This document shows, piece after piece, positions 8,485-17,560 of a stretch of 64,000 bases of DNA (its first letter is position 1; every line of letters begins with the position of its first letter). The stretch lies in NCBI GenBank assembly GCA_947494435.1, contig CANLUY010000002.1:496001-560000 (forward strand), given 5' to 3'. The notes below the pieces were generated by a model that did not search any database, was not told the DNA's origin, and was given only the letters and a program-made list of their open reading frames with translations. The position numbers and the translations under genes are program-made. The stretch comes from an uncultured Litoreibacter sp. Its GTDB lineage: Bacteria > Pseudomonadota > Alphaproteobacteria > Rhodobacterales > Rhodobacteraceae.

Positions 8485-10141
8485 TTGCTTTGACCTCCGG
8501 ATAAAGGGCGGCTTTGAACGGGGCCATGCCGAGACGTCGATAGGCGGTGATGAAGGTTTCATCTTCGTTCAAACGCAGCTCAAGATAGGCATCGATGATG
8601 CGCTCGATTGCTGGCACGATCTCGTCATAAGCGAAGCCCGGACCGGCACGCTGGCCGACTTCGGCAGTTTCTGTGTGATCGCCGCCGAGGGTGATTTGGT
8701 AGTTCTCCACACCCGCACGGTCGAGACCGAGGATGCCGATATGGCCCACATGGTGGTGCCCACAAGCATTGATGCAGCCAGAGATTTTGATCTTCAGCTC
8801 GCCAATATCATGCTCCAGCTTCAGCTCGTCGAAACGAGTCGCAATCTGTTGCGCGACAGGGATGGAGCGGGCAGTTGCGAGCGCACAGTAATCCATGCCG
8901 GGGCAGGCGATGATGTCGGAGATCAGGCCGATATTCGCGGTGGCCAACTCGACCTCGCGCAGGCGCGCGTGGATTGCGGGCAGGTGCGATTTATGCACAT
9001 GCGGCAGGATCACGTTCTGCTCGTGGCTGATGCGCAGCTCGTCATGCGCATAGTCGCGCGCAATCTCGGCCATGACGCGCATCTGCTCGGACGTGGCATC
9101 ACCCGGTGTCTGGCCTTGTTTCTTGATGCTGATCGACACGATTGCGTAATCATCGTTGCGGTGCTTCTCGATATTGGTGTCGACCCATGAGCGGAAAACC
9201 GGATCATGGTGATAGGCATCTTTGAAGGGCGCGACGGAGGCTTTCAGGAACGCAGGCGCCGTAAATTGCGCCTCGATCCATGCCAGCATTTCCTGATCGA
9301 CACCGCCAAATTGGGGGCGCAGCAGGGCGAAACGCTCTTCGACCAGATCGCGGATCGTGTCGATGCCATTCTCATGCACGGTGATCTTGATCCGCGCTTT
9401 GTACTTGTTGTCGCGGCGACCCAGCAGGTTGTAGACGCTGACGATAGCTTCCGCATAAGGCAGCAGATCGGCCTTGGGCAGGAATTCCCGCAGCACTTTG
9501 CCGATCATCGGCGTGCGGCCAAGGCCTCCACCAACAATCACTTCATAGCCCGGCTCACCTGCTTCATTGCGCACCATGCGCAACCCGATGTCATGCGCTT
9601 TGGTGACGGCGCGGTCATTCGGGGAGCCTGTTACAGCGATCTTGAACTTGCGCGGCAGGAACTGGAATTCAGGGTGATCGGTGGACCACTGACGCAGCAA
9701 TTCAGCCGTTGGGCGCGGGTCTTCGATCTCATCCGCCGCAGCGCCAGCGAAATGGTCGGAGGTCACGTTGCGGATCGTGTTGCCGGAGGTCTGGATGGCG
9801 TGCATGCCGACCTCGCCCAACGCGTCCAGCATATCCGGCACGTCGCGCAGCTCAGGCCAGTTATACTGGATATTCTGGCGCGTCGTGAAATGGCCGTAGC
9901 CCTTGTCCCACTTGTCGGCGATGAAGGCCAAGCGGTCCATTTGCGCGGAATTCAGCGTGCCATAGGGGATCGCGACCCGCAGCATATAGGCATGCAGCTG
10001 CAGATAAAGGCCGTTCATCAAGCGCAACGGCTTGAACTCGTCCTCGGTCAGCGAGCCGTCGATACGGCGTTCCACCTGCGCGCGGAATTGCGCGTTGCGT
10101 TCCGCCAGAAAGTCGCGGTCGAATGAGTTATACTGGTACAT
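8474..10141 (-). CDS. cysI: Nitrite/sulfite reductase, siroheme hemoprotein
   Basis: 555 residues of the siroheme and 4Fe-4S sulfite/nitrite reductase family. The N-terminal ferredoxin-like half-domain has TTRQNIQY and NTIRNVTSDH. The cofactor cysteines are in CPGMDYC and SGCINACGHH. It catalyses six-electron reduction of sulfite to sulfide; the place beside cysG and cysH makes sulfite the substrate rather than nitrite. No flavoprotein CysJ is encoded nearby, so electrons probably come from ferredoxin, which would fit the fpr gene downstream. The start ATG overlaps the DUF2849 stop by one base (TAATG). Confidence 0.92.
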   Translation of the reverse strand: MYQYNSFDRDFLAERNAQFRAQVERRIDGSLTEDEFKPLRLMNGLYLQLHAYMLRVAIPYGTLNSAQMDRLAFIADKWDKGYGHFTTRQNIQYNWPELRDVPDMLDALGEVGMHAIQTSGNTIRNVTSDHFAGAAADEIEDPRPTAELLRQWSTDHPEFQFLPRKFKIAVTGSPNDRAVTKAHDIGLRMVRNEAGEPGYEVIVGGGLGRTPMIGKVLREFLPKADLLPYAEAIVSVYNLLGRRDNKYKARIKITVHENGIDTIRDLVEERFALLRPQFGGVDQEMLAWIEAQFTAPAFLKASVAPFKDAYHHDPVFRSWVDTNIEKHRNDDYAIVSISIKKQGQTPGDATSEQMRVMAEIARDYAHDELRISHEQNVILPHVHKSHLPAIHARLREVELATANIGLISDIIACPGMDYCALATARSIPVAQQIATRFDELKLEHDIGELKIKISGCINACGHHHVGHIGILGLDRAGVENYQITLGGDHTETAEVGQRAGPGFAYDEIVPAIERIIDAYLELRLNEDETFITAYRRLGMAPFKAALYPEVKANAA

Positions 10142-10440
10142 TATGCGAGCTCCTGCTTGCCATGTGCGTAATTGGAGGGGCCTTTGGTGCGGAATTCCTC
10201 GCGGAAATGCTTGGGCTCCGGGCCGTTATCGGTGACGTTGACGTCGATCAAGTAGACACCGACGACCTCATTGGGCTGGGACTGGCCGAAGAGCACACGC
10301 AGATCACCATGTGCTTCGTCATCGATCACTTCGGCGTCTTTCAAAGAGCGCGACCATTGATCGTCTTCGGTCAGATATATCACATCGCCTTCCAGCAGAG
10401 CGTTTGCGGTGACGACTTTCGGGGTGAAGGGCTTGCTCAT
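10141..10440 (-). CDS. DUF2849 domain-containing protein
   Basis: 99-residue acidic protein of DUF2849, recognised from its N-terminal VVTANALLEGDVIYL and its fixed place between cysG and cysI in alphaproteobacteria. It has no signal peptide or membrane segment. Its start overlaps the cysG stop as ATGA and its stop overlaps the cysI start as TAATG, so its output is tied to both. The function is not known; an accessory role in siroheme delivery or sulfite reductase assembly is a reasonable inference from synteny alone. Confidence 0.85.
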   Translation of the reverse strand: MSKPFTPKVVTANALLEGDVIYLTEDDQWSRSLKDAEVIDDEAHGDLRVLFGQSQPNEVVGVYLIDVNVTDNGPEPKHFREEFRTKGPSNYAHGKQELA

Positions 10441-11819
10441 ACCGCAGCCTCCTGTTGTTCAAACTTTTCTGCCGCTTGAAGTGCAGCGCGTGGGGCAAGG
10501 CCGAGAAAGACGAGGGCAGGACCGTCGAAATTCGCTTCGGTCAAGGAGGGTTCGAGCTCGCTGAGCGTGGTCGCCAGGATGCGTTGCGAGGCGCGCGACG
10601 CATTCTCGATCACGGTCACAGGCGTTGCCGGGTCCGCGCCATGCATCAGCAGACGCCCTTGGAAGAACCGCGCGGCTTTCTTGCCCATGTAGATCGCCGC
10701 AACTTCGCCTTCCGCGGCGAGTGCGCGCCAATCATGCGCGGCATAACCCTTGGTGTCATGGCCCGTGATGAAGCGCACGCCGGAGTTGCGACCGCGCTTT
10801 GTAAGCGATTGGCCAAGCGCGGCGACACCGGCGGAGGCAGAGGTAATGCCCGGCACGATGGTCCATTTGACGCCGGAGGCTTCGCAGGCCTCAATTTCTT
10901 CATCCAAGCGACCAAACACGGTTGGATCGCCGGACTTTAAACGCACGACATGCGCACCGCCACGGGCATGGCTGACGATCATCTCGTTGATCGCATCTTG
11001 CGTCACAGATGGCCCAAAGCCTTCTTTGCCAGCCGACAGCATCACCGCTTCTCGGCGGGCAAGCTCAAGAATTTCGGGGGCGACAAGGCGGTCATAGATC
11101 ACGACATCGGCGTTATCGAGTGCCTTACGCGCTTTCAACGTCAGCAGCTCCGGATCACCGGGGCCTGCGCCAACCAGATCGACCCAGCCGTCGCGCTCTG
11201 GTGCGTGCAGGTGTTTGTCGAGCAGGTCTTCAAGGCGATCCTGAGCCACATCGGCATCAGCGACATCCGCCGCATAGTAATCCGACCAGAACGCACGGCG
11301 TTTGGCACCAAAGGGCAGGGCTTCGACTTTTGAGCGAAACGCTTTGCCGATCCGCGCCATCAGGCCCAGATTTGGCGACAGCTTTTCTTCGAGGTCTTTC
11401 TTAATGGCGCGTGCCAGCACAGGTGCCGCGCCTTCCGTGCCGATGGCCACAGTGACGGGATCGCGGTCGACAATGGCGGGGGTGATGAATTGGCTGTCGG
11501 CCAGGTTGTCCACGATATTGACCAATGCACCGTCGCGATAGGCGAGCGCAGCCACGCGAGCATCTTCGGCGTCATCTTCATTGGCTGCGTAGAACAGAGA
11601 CGCGCAAAGCGCATCGCCCGGCTCCATCGCGCGTTTGATCAGGGTCAGGCGCTTCTCGGCAGCCCATGTGCGGATTTCAGGAGCGGGGTCATCTGAGACA
11701 ACCACCAGTTTGGCTTCAGTCTTCAGAAGCAAACGCAGTTTCGCCAAAGCCGCTTCGCCGCCGCCCGACAAGACAACGCGGCGGCCTTCCAGGGCCATAA
11801 AGATCGGAAAGTGTTTCAT
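10437..11819 (-). CDS. cysG: Siroheme synthase (uroporphyrinogen-III methyltransferase/dehydrogenase/ferrochelatase)
   Basis: 460-residue trifunctional enzyme making siroheme for sulfite reductase. The N-terminal NAD-binding dehydrogenase/ferrochelatase part (about 1-205) has LSGGGEAALAK and IVDRDPVTVAIGT. The C-terminal SUMT domain (about 212-455) has VGAGPGDPELLTLKA and RLKSGDPTVFGR. The glycine loop reads GGGEAA rather than the more common GGGxVA, still compatible with NAD binding. It is first in the minus-strand sulfur operon, and its 140-base upstream region is shared with a divergent Lrp-type regulator. Confidence 0.93.
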   Translation of the reverse strand: MKHFPIFMALEGRRVVLSGGGEAALAKLRLLLKTEAKLVVVSDDPAPEIRTWAAEKRLTLIKRAMEPGDALCASLFYAANEDDAEDARVAALAYRDGALVNIVDNLADSQFITPAIVDRDPVTVAIGTEGAAPVLARAIKKDLEEKLSPNLGLMARIGKAFRSKVEALPFGAKRRAFWSDYYAADVADADVAQDRLEDLLDKHLHAPERDGWVDLVGAGPGDPELLTLKARKALDNADVVIYDRLVAPEILELARREAVMLSAGKEGFGPSVTQDAINEMIVSHARGGAHVVRLKSGDPTVFGRLDEEIEACEASGVKWTIVPGITSASAGVAALGQSLTKRGRNSGVRFITGHDTKGYAAHDWRALAAEGEVAAIYMGKKAARFFQGRLLMHGADPATPVTVIENASRASQRILATTLSELEPSLTEANFDGPALVFLGLAPRAALQAAEKFEQQEAAV

Positions 11820-11895
11820 CTCGGAACAGTCCTTCGCTTCTTTACCCTCATATTTAGAAAAAAATCCTAAGAAAGCCTACCCATTCGCAAAGATA

Positions 11896-11910
11896 AGGAA
11901 TATTGTTCTG
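11896..11910. promoter_or_regulatory. Candidate Lrp-type operator
   Basis: The 15-mer AGGAATATTGTTCTG fits 12 of 15 positions of the E. coli Lrp consensus YAGHAWATTWTDCTR. It sits in the divergent space between cysG and the Lrp/AsnC regulator. A second short inverted repeat GGAAC-GACA-GTTCC lies at 11926-11939. Both are guesses from pattern only. Confidence 0.35.
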
Positions 11911-11959
11911 TAAAATTGAAATTCAGGAACGACAGTTCCCAATCGGAAGGAATTCAGGA

Positions 11960-12421
11960 ATGGCAGACCAGTTGGACGCGATGGACCGGAATATCCTCGC
12001 AGAGTTGCAACGCGACGCCTCACAAAGTCTTGATGAAATTGCCAAGAAAACAGGCAGTTCGAAGACGCCCGTGTGGAACCGGATCAAGAAAATGCGCTCG
12101 CGCGGCGTGATCAAACAGGACACGGTCGTGCTGGACGCGGAGAAGTTGGGGCTGGAGGCCTGCTTCTTCGTTTTGATCCGAACTTCAGAGCATGAGGCCG
12201 ACTGGCAAGACAAGTTCCTGCAAACCCTGCAGGCGCGTCCCGAGGTGATGGAAGCGCACCGCCTTGCGGGTGATATCGACTACATTCTGAAAGTCCGCGT
12301 CGCCAATGCGCGCGCCTATGATGAGTTCTATCAGGCTTTGATCAGCGAGGTGCGTATATTCAATGTGACGGCATTGCTGTCGATGGAGGAGATCAAATCA
12401 ACTACCGCGCTGCCGCTCTAA
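11960..12421 (+). CDS. Lrp/AsnC family transcriptional regulator
   Basis: 153 residues from the ATG at 11960, which has GAAGGAA at a good distance; an in-frame upstream ATG at 11903 gives an unlike N-terminus. The N-terminal winged helix (about 5-55) has the AsnC pattern LDAMDRNILAEL and NRIKKM. The C-terminal RAM/AsnC ligand domain (about 70-150) has GDIDYILKVRV. It is divergent from the sulfur-assimilation operon, so the simplest inference is that it controls that operon in response to an amino acid, perhaps cysteine. Its last 24 bases overlap the end of the DsbA-like gene, which reads toward it. Confidence 0.9.
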   Translation: MADQLDAMDRNILAELQRDASQSLDEIAKKTGSSKTPVWNRIKKMRSRGVIKQDTVVLDAEKLGLEACFFVLIRTSEHEADWQDKFLQTLQARPEVMEAHRLAGDIDYILKVRVANARAYDEFYQALISEVRIFNVTALLSMEEIKSTTALPL

Positions 12422-13153
12422 TTCAATCAATCGCCGCAAAAGCGGCGGGCTGACCCGTCCGTTGATTGCCGTGCGGCCAATCAGAAGAAACGGTGTGCCG
12501 ATAACACTAAAGGCGCTTTGGACAGCCGTGGCTTGGGCAAGTTTCAGGTCTGTTTTCGCAGATCCCATGTCACGGACAAGCCGCTGAAAGTCCAAAGACA
12601 AATCATATGAAATTGCTTCGATATAATTGCGATTGATCCGAACCACACCGGTATTGAGCCGTTTATGAAAGGCGAGATAGGCTTGCTGTTCTCGCGCAGC
12701 AATTGCGGCCCGCGCACCAAGTAAAGATGTCTCGCCCAGCAACGGCAATTCGCGCCAGCTGATATGTACATCACCATTCGGTGCGTCCGCTAAACTTGCC
12801 AACTCTTTGCCGAGCACACGGCAATACGGGCAGTTGTAGTCGGTGAAGTAGGCCAGCCGCACAATGCCCGGTGTCGCACGCACATCAAAAAGAACATCGT
12901 CCAAATTTGCCTGTGTCAGTTCAAAACCGGCGGGGCGAGAGGGCTTGTTTGGATCTTGTAGCCCGATCAACGGATTGCTCAGACCCGCACTGATACCGTC
13001 CCCAGAGGTGACTACTTTGCGAAACCCTTTCGGGACGCCTTTTGTCGTGAACTCTGGCAGCGGGCCATAACGATCCCAAAGATCTCCGTTGCGAATGACC
13101 CAATACGCCCCGCCAAACAGGCCGAGCGTCAGAAGGGCGCGGCGCGAGATCAT
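12398..13153 (-). CDS. DsbA-family thioredoxin-fold protein
   Basis: 251 residues. The N-terminus MISRRALLTLGLFGG has paired arginines before a hydrophobic stretch, like a Tat signal or membrane anchor, and puts the protein in the periplasm. A thioredoxin fold with active site CPYC (in DYNCPYC, about residue 111-114) and the cis-Pro loop VIGTPFLL identify a DsbA/DsbG-like thiol oxidoreductase. The start directly follows the M20 peptidase stop with no gap (TAG then ATG), so they form an operon. The 3' end overlaps the convergent Lrp gene by 24 bases. Substrates are unknown. Confidence 0.85.
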   Translation of the reverse strand: MISRRALLTLGLFGGAYWVIRNGDLWDRYGPLPEFTTKGVPKGFRKVVTSGDGISAGLSNPLIGLQDPNKPSRPAGFELTQANLDDVLFDVRATPGIVRLAYFTDYNCPYCRVLGKELASLADAPNGDVHISWRELPLLGETSLLGARAAIAAREQQAYLAFHKRLNTGVVRINRNYIEAISYDLSLDFQRLVRDMGSAKTDLKLAQATAVQSAFSVIGTPFLLIGRTAINGRVSPPLLRRLIELERQRGS

Positions 13154-14527
13154 CTATTTCGACAAGGCATCCAGAACGCGCACCCATGACCGGATGCCTT
13201 TATGGAAGCTCGATAGGTCATACTTCTCGTTCGGCGAATGGATTTGATCGTCATCCTTGCCAAACCCGATCAGCATCGCGTCCATCCCAAGGATGTCTTT
13301 GAAATGCCCTGCAATCGGGATTGACCCACCACAACCCACAAAGGCGGCCGGGTTTGGCCACTCATCGGACAGAGCGCTACGTGCCTTCTCGAACGCAGGG
13401 TGGTCGGTGGACATCTCAGACGCGCTCGACGCGCCGTGGCCTTTGAACTCGACCGTGCAATCGTCAGGCAATTGCGCTTCGACAAACGCGCGGAAGCTCT
13501 CCCGCAGTTTCAACGGATCCTGCCCGGGCACGAGACGGAAACTGATCTTGGCCGTGGCTTGCGACGGCAAAACGGTCTTGAACCCATCGCCCTGATAGCC
13601 GCCGCCAATGCCATTCACTTCGCAGGTGGGGCGCGACCAGATCATTTCTAACCCTGTGCGCCCGTCTTCACCGGCAGGAATGCCCAGACCAACTTCACCA
13701 AGGAACTCCGCATTGTCGAAGCCCAGATCGGTCCATTGCTGCGCGATATCTTTTGGCAACTCTGCCACGCCATCATAAAATCCCGGAACCATGATCCGGC
13801 CCGTGTGGTCATGCAGCGATGCAATGATCTTGGCAAGAACGCGCACCGGATTGCGTGCGATGCCGCCATACATTCCCGAATGCAGGTCCTTGTTCGGTCC
13901 CGTGATCGTCAGTTCTTCGCCCAGCAAACCGCGCAGGCGCGTGACAATTGCGGGTGTACTTTCGCCGAACAGGCCCGTGTCACAAATCAAGGCGACATCA
14001 GCCGTCAGCTCTTCTTTATTCGCTTCCATAAACGGCACCAGCGACGGGGAGCCGCTTTCTTCTTCACCCTCGAAGAAGATCGACACTTTCGCGGGTAGGG
14101 AACCTGTCACGGCTTTCCAAGCGCGACAGGCTTCGACAAAGGTCATCAGTTGGCCCTTGTCATCAGACGATCCCCGGCCACGGATCACGCGTCCTTTTTC
14201 TGTCTCTTCCAAAGCGGGTTCAAAAGGGGGTGTGTTCCACAAGTTCAGCGGGTCGACGGGCTGCACGTCATAATGGCCGTAAAACATCACATGCGGGCCG
14301 TCATCCGACCCATGCGCCATAACCATCGGATGGCCGGGGGTAGGGCGCTTGCTTGCGCTGAGACCGATGGAGGTTAGGTCCTCAACCAGCCAATCTGCGG
14401 CGCGATCACAGTCATCTTTGTAGGCCGGATCGGTGGAGATTGACGGGATACGCAAAAGGTCCAACAACCGCTCAACCGCGTTGTTCAAATCTCCATCTAC
14501 GTGGTCTAAAGCCTTCTCTACCGACAT
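13154..14527 (-). CDS. M20 family dipeptidase/metallopeptidase
   Basis: 457 residues from ATG 14527; ATG 14542 is an alternative adding five residues. This is an M20 zinc peptidase of the carnosinase/PepV-like dipeptidase group. Metal and catalytic sites are visible as GHYDVQPVDP, RGSSDDKGQ and EGEEESGSPS, and the dimerisation insert occupies about residues 210-370. No signal peptide is seen, so it acts in the cytoplasm on dipeptides. It is the first gene of a two-gene unit with the DsbA-like gene. Confidence 0.9.
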   Translation of the reverse strand: MSVEKALDHVDGDLNNAVERLLDLLRIPSISTDPAYKDDCDRAADWLVEDLTSIGLSASKRPTPGHPMVMAHGSDDGPHVMFYGHYDVQPVDPLNLWNTPPFEPALEETEKGRVIRGRGSSDDKGQLMTFVEACRAWKAVTGSLPAKVSIFFEGEEESGSPSLVPFMEANKEELTADVALICDTGLFGESTPAIVTRLRGLLGEELTITGPNKDLHSGMYGGIARNPVRVLAKIIASLHDHTGRIMVPGFYDGVAELPKDIAQQWTDLGFDNAEFLGEVGLGIPAGEDGRTGLEMIWSRPTCEVNGIGGGYQGDGFKTVLPSQATAKISFRLVPGQDPLKLRESFRAFVEAQLPDDCTVEFKGHGASSASEMSTDHPAFEKARSALSDEWPNPAAFVGCGGSIPIAGHFKDILGMDAMLIGFGKDDDQIHSPNEKYDLSSFHKGIRSWVRVLDALSK

Positions 14528-14893
14528 GCGTTGCCCCCGCAATTGTGTTCAATTTGTGGCAAACCTATCAGTGCAGACCCTGCTGTAAAGCCAAACCGAC
14601 ATGGCTGGAAACAATGACGGTGTGCGCCATACCACTGGCGCCGACTTCGACGATAATTGGTCGAATTTACATAGAAATTTCAAAATTTTTACGGAGGGTG
14701 TGAAGCGCCTTACATCATTTGCCGCTTCATGCTTCTGTCCTGCAGCGCGCGTTACTTTGAGCGCGGACCGCGTATCGGAACCAGATCAATCTGGACTTTC
14801 ACATTCTCGTAGGGGCGGCAAATTGTAGCTTCGCAACATCCTCACATTCAGACTATATCATCGCTAACTCAAGCAAGCCTCGCGAGATTCCAG
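14528..14893. other. Intergenic region before hemA
   Basis: Divergent space of about 366 bases between the M20 peptidase and hemA. A perfect inverted repeat CCAGAT-CA-ATCTGG lies at 14781-14794, about 100 bases before the hemA ATG, and is a candidate operator. An AT-rich segment occupies 14660-14695. A 75-codon frame at 14601-14828 has no good ribosome site or recognisable domain and is not called. Confidence 0.5.
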
Positions 14894-16117
14894 ATGACCT
14901 ATGATGCCTCCCTCGATCTAGCGCTGAACCGTCTGCACGAAGAAGGTCGGTATCGCACGTTTATTGATGTGGAGCGGGGACGTGGCAATTTTCCCGATGC
15001 TGTCTGGACCCGCGAAGACGGCACGCAGCGCGATGTGACGATCTGGTGTGGGAATGATTACCTCGGAATGGGCCAACATCCAGCCGTCTTAGAGGCCATG
15101 CACGAAGCGTTAGACGCAACTGGCGCAGGGTCGGGTGGCACGCGCAATATCTCGGGCACGACGGTTTATCACAAAAAGCTGGAGGCCGAACTTGCCGATC
15201 TACACGGCAAAGAAGCGGCCCTTTTGTTTACCTCTGCCTACATCGCGAATGACGCGACGCTCTCTACTCTGCCGAAGCTCTTCCCAGGTCTGGTGATTTT
15301 ATCCGACAGCCTGAATCACGCGTCCATGATTGAAGGCATTCGCCGCAATGGTGGCGCAAAGCAGATCTTTAAACACAATGATCTGAATGATTTACGCGAA
15401 AAACTTCAAGCGCTTCCGGCTAATGCGCCAAAGCTGATTGCATTCGAATCCATTTATTCAATGGATGGCGATTTTGCACCGATTGAGGCGATCTGCGATT
15501 TGGCCGACGAGTTCGGCGCGCTGACCTATTTGGACGAAGTTCATGCCGTCGGCATGTATGGCCCACGCGGCGGCGGCGTTGCCGAACGTGATGGGCTTAT
15601 GGCCCGCATCGACATCATAAATGGTACGCTTGCAAAAGCTTACGGCGTTATGGGAGGCTATATTGCTGCCTCTGCGAAAATGTGTGATGCGGTCCGGTCT
15701 TACGCACCGGGTTTCATTTTCACGACGTCCTTGCCACCAGCGGTTGCGGCCGGGGCTGCGGCGAGTGTGCGGTTTCTGAAAGACGACCAGACCTTGCGCC
15801 AACAACACCAAGACGGTGCGGCGAGCCTTAAGCTGCGATTGCGCGGTCTGGGACTGCCACTTATCGACCATGGCTCCCACATTGTGCCCGTCCACGTGGG
15901 CGATCCGGTGAAATGTAAGATGATCTCCGACATGCTTCTGGAAGAGTACGGTATTTATGTACAGCCGATCAACTTCCCGACCGTCCCACGTGGGACAGAG
16001 CGGCTGCGGTTCACTCCGTCACCGGTGCATAATTCCGTTAAGGTTGAGGCACTTATTAAGGCGTTAGACATGCTTTGGGGGCAATGTGCGCTGAATCGTG
16101 CCGAGAACGCTGGGTAA
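14894..16117 (+). CDS. hemA: 5-aminolevulinate synthase
   Basis: 407 residues, close to the R. capsulatus and R. sphaeroides enzymes in length. It condenses glycine and succinyl-CoA to 5-aminolevulinate, the first step of the Shemin heme pathway used by alphaproteobacteria. PLP-enzyme landmarks are GTRNISGT (82-89), the cofactor Asp/His pair in [11 protein letters not shown] (213-223) and the Schiff-base lysine K248 in GTLAKAYG. This gene feeds heme, siroheme and cobalamin routes, which link to cysG and the cobalamin-dependent methionine synthase elsewhere in the window. It has a long leader region with a palindrome and appears monocistronic. Confidence 0.96.
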   Translation: MTYDASLDLALNRLHEEGRYRTFIDVERGRGNFPDAVWTREDGTQRDVTIWCGNDYLGMGQHPAVLEAMHEALDATGAGSGGTRNISGTTVYHKKLEAELADLHGKEAALLFTSAYIANDATLSTLPKLFPGLVILSDSLNHASMIEGIRRNGGAKQIFKHNDLNDLREKLQALPANAPKLIAFESIYSMDGDFAPIEAICDLADEFGALTYLDEVHAVGMYGPRGGGVAERDGLMARIDIINGTLAKAYGVMGGYIAASAKMCDAVRSYAPGFIFTTSLPPAVAAGAAASVRFLKDDQTLRQQHQDGAASLKLRLRGLGLPLIDHGSHIVPVHVGDPVKCKMISDMLLEEYGIYVQPINFPTVPRGTERLRFTPSPVHNSVKVEALIKALDMLWGQCALNRAENAG

Positions 16118-16146
16118 GATTATCCTACCGTGGAACGTGCGTCACG

Positions 16147-16162
16147 ATTGTGTTAACACGAT
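16147..16162. promoter_or_regulatory. Palindrome between hemA and rodZ-like gene
   Basis: GTGTTAACAC at 16150-16159 is a perfect 10-bp palindrome and the flanking AT/AT extends it to 16 bases with one mismatched pair. It lies 30 bases after the hemA stop and about 85 before the next ATG. There is no T run, so it looks more like a protein-binding site than a terminator. Confidence 0.35.
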
Positions 16163-16243
16163 GGCAATATGAGCGCGCTGGGGACGAATCGCAGCTCACT
16201 GGGTAACGACAAGTACAAACACTAACGTGGCGGGCAGACGCTG

Positions 16244-17458
16244 ATGCTGGGGCGAAAGTCACATCCTAAAACCGAAGAAACCGTCGAAGAAAAACGTGGC
16301 TTCGATGCTTTTGACCTGCGCTTGGGTGACATCATGCGCGGTGAGCGCGCGACGATGGGCAAGTCGCTTTTGGATGTGCAACGCGAGCTAAAGATCAAAG
16401 CCACTTACATTGCGGCTGTAGAAAACGCCGACCCATCAGTGTTCGAGACACCCGGGTTCATCGCGGGCTACGTCCGGTCCTACGCGCGCTTCCTTGGACT
16501 AGACCCTGAATGGGCTTTCAAGCGGTTCTGCGACGAGTCCGGCTTTACCGGTGTGGAAGGCCTGTCGGCGAATAAAGCCACGACGAGCAAGAACAAACTG
16601 GCCTCCGCTGCAATCAGAAAACCGACCGAAGACGCGATAATCAAACCAGCGGCGCCTTATGCGCCAATGGGTGAGGGGGTCTTGTCCCGCATTGAGCCGG
16701 GCGCGATTGGGTCCATATCTGTGATGGTCGCGTTAATTGGCGTATTGGGGTATGGCGGCTGGACTGTCCTTCAGGAAATTCAACGCGTTGATTTTGCACC
16801 GGTCGAACAGACACCCGGCATCGTAGCTGAGGTCGAAACCCTGCAAACCAGTCCCGGAAGTATCGAGACAGCGGATACCACAACAGGTTTCGCAGCCCCC
16901 TCTGCTGATGCACTGGACAGGCTGTACCGCCCTCAGGCGTTGGAGGCTCCGGTCCTGACGGCACGCGACGGCCCGATTGCGGCACTCGACCCGCGCACCA
17001 ATGGTGCGCTGGTTCAAGATGGGATCGGTTTTGACGCGCCGGTTGCCTTGGCCCGTACGGCTGTTGATGCTCCGTCCTTCCCGACCCCTGCGACGCCGCA
17101 GGTCGTAGAGGTCGATGCACCAGATGTCGTGCTTTTTGCCGTGCGACCCGCTTGGGTCCGTGTGGCCTCCGCCGATGGCACGATCTTGTTTGAGAAAATT
17201 CTTGATGCTGGCGAGCAGTATGTTCTGCCGAAATCAGAAGAGCCGCCGTTGCTGCGCGCCGGAAACTCCGGCTCGCTTTACTTCAATGTGCAAGGCCGGA
17301 CATTCGGCCCAGCCGGTCCCGGCACCTCTGTCGCTAAAAACGTGGCGCTCGGTGTTGACGCCATTACGACCGCCTACACAGAAGCGGATTTGAATGCCGA
17401 TCCGGTTTTGTCCGACGTTTTGACGGCAATGGCTGACACACCTGCCATCACTGAGTAG
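16244..17458 (+). CDS. RodZ-like helix-turn-helix membrane protein (DUF4115)
   Basis: 404 residues. An N-terminal helix-turn-helix of the RodZ/YfgA type (about 25-95) has LRLGDIMRGER and TYIAAVENAD. One membrane helix follows near residues 158-176. A Pro/Ala-rich periplasmic linker and a C-terminal DUF4115 beta domain (about 285-370) with PAWVRV complete the typical layout. RodZ anchors MreB to the membrane in rod-shape control. The neighbour ispG is the same as in E. coli (rodZ-ispG), which supports the call. Cell-shape function here is inferred from family. Confidence 0.85.
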   Translation: MLGRKSHPKTEETVEEKRGFDAFDLRLGDIMRGERATMGKSLLDVQRELKIKATYIAAVENADPSVFETPGFIAGYVRSYARFLGLDPEWAFKRFCDESGFTGVEGLSANKATTSKNKLASAAIRKPTEDAIIKPAAPYAPMGEGVLSRIEPGAIGSISVMVALIGVLGYGGWTVLQEIQRVDFAPVEQTPGIVAEVETLQTSPGSIETADTTTGFAAPSADALDRLYRPQALEAPVLTARDGPIAALDPRTNGALVQDGIGFDAPVALARTAVDAPSFPTPATPQVVEVDAPDVVLFAVRPAWVRVASADGTILFEKILDAGEQYVLPKSEEPPLLRAGNSGSLYFNVQGRTFGPAGPGTSVAKNVALGVDAITTAYTEADLNADPVLSDVLTAMADTPAITE

Positions 17459-17560
17459 TCAACTCTGCGCGGAGCGTCGCAGGCCTCGACAGTTTGATTG
17501 CGATACGCGCGCCCTCGGCCTATATCTTTAAGAAATCGCAGCAGTTGCAAGGCAGCCCAT

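Noticed and set aside
8288-9190. Long plus-strand open frame across cysI
   Set aside because: Lies opposite cysI, has no recognisable domain and its composition follows the reverse-complement codon bias. A mirror of the real gene, as are 9206-10126, 25907-26836, 32394-33125 and 40439-41257.
14601-14828. 75-codon frame upstream of hemA
   Set aside because: No ribosome site, no domain, and the composition is not distinctive. Left as possible but uncalled.
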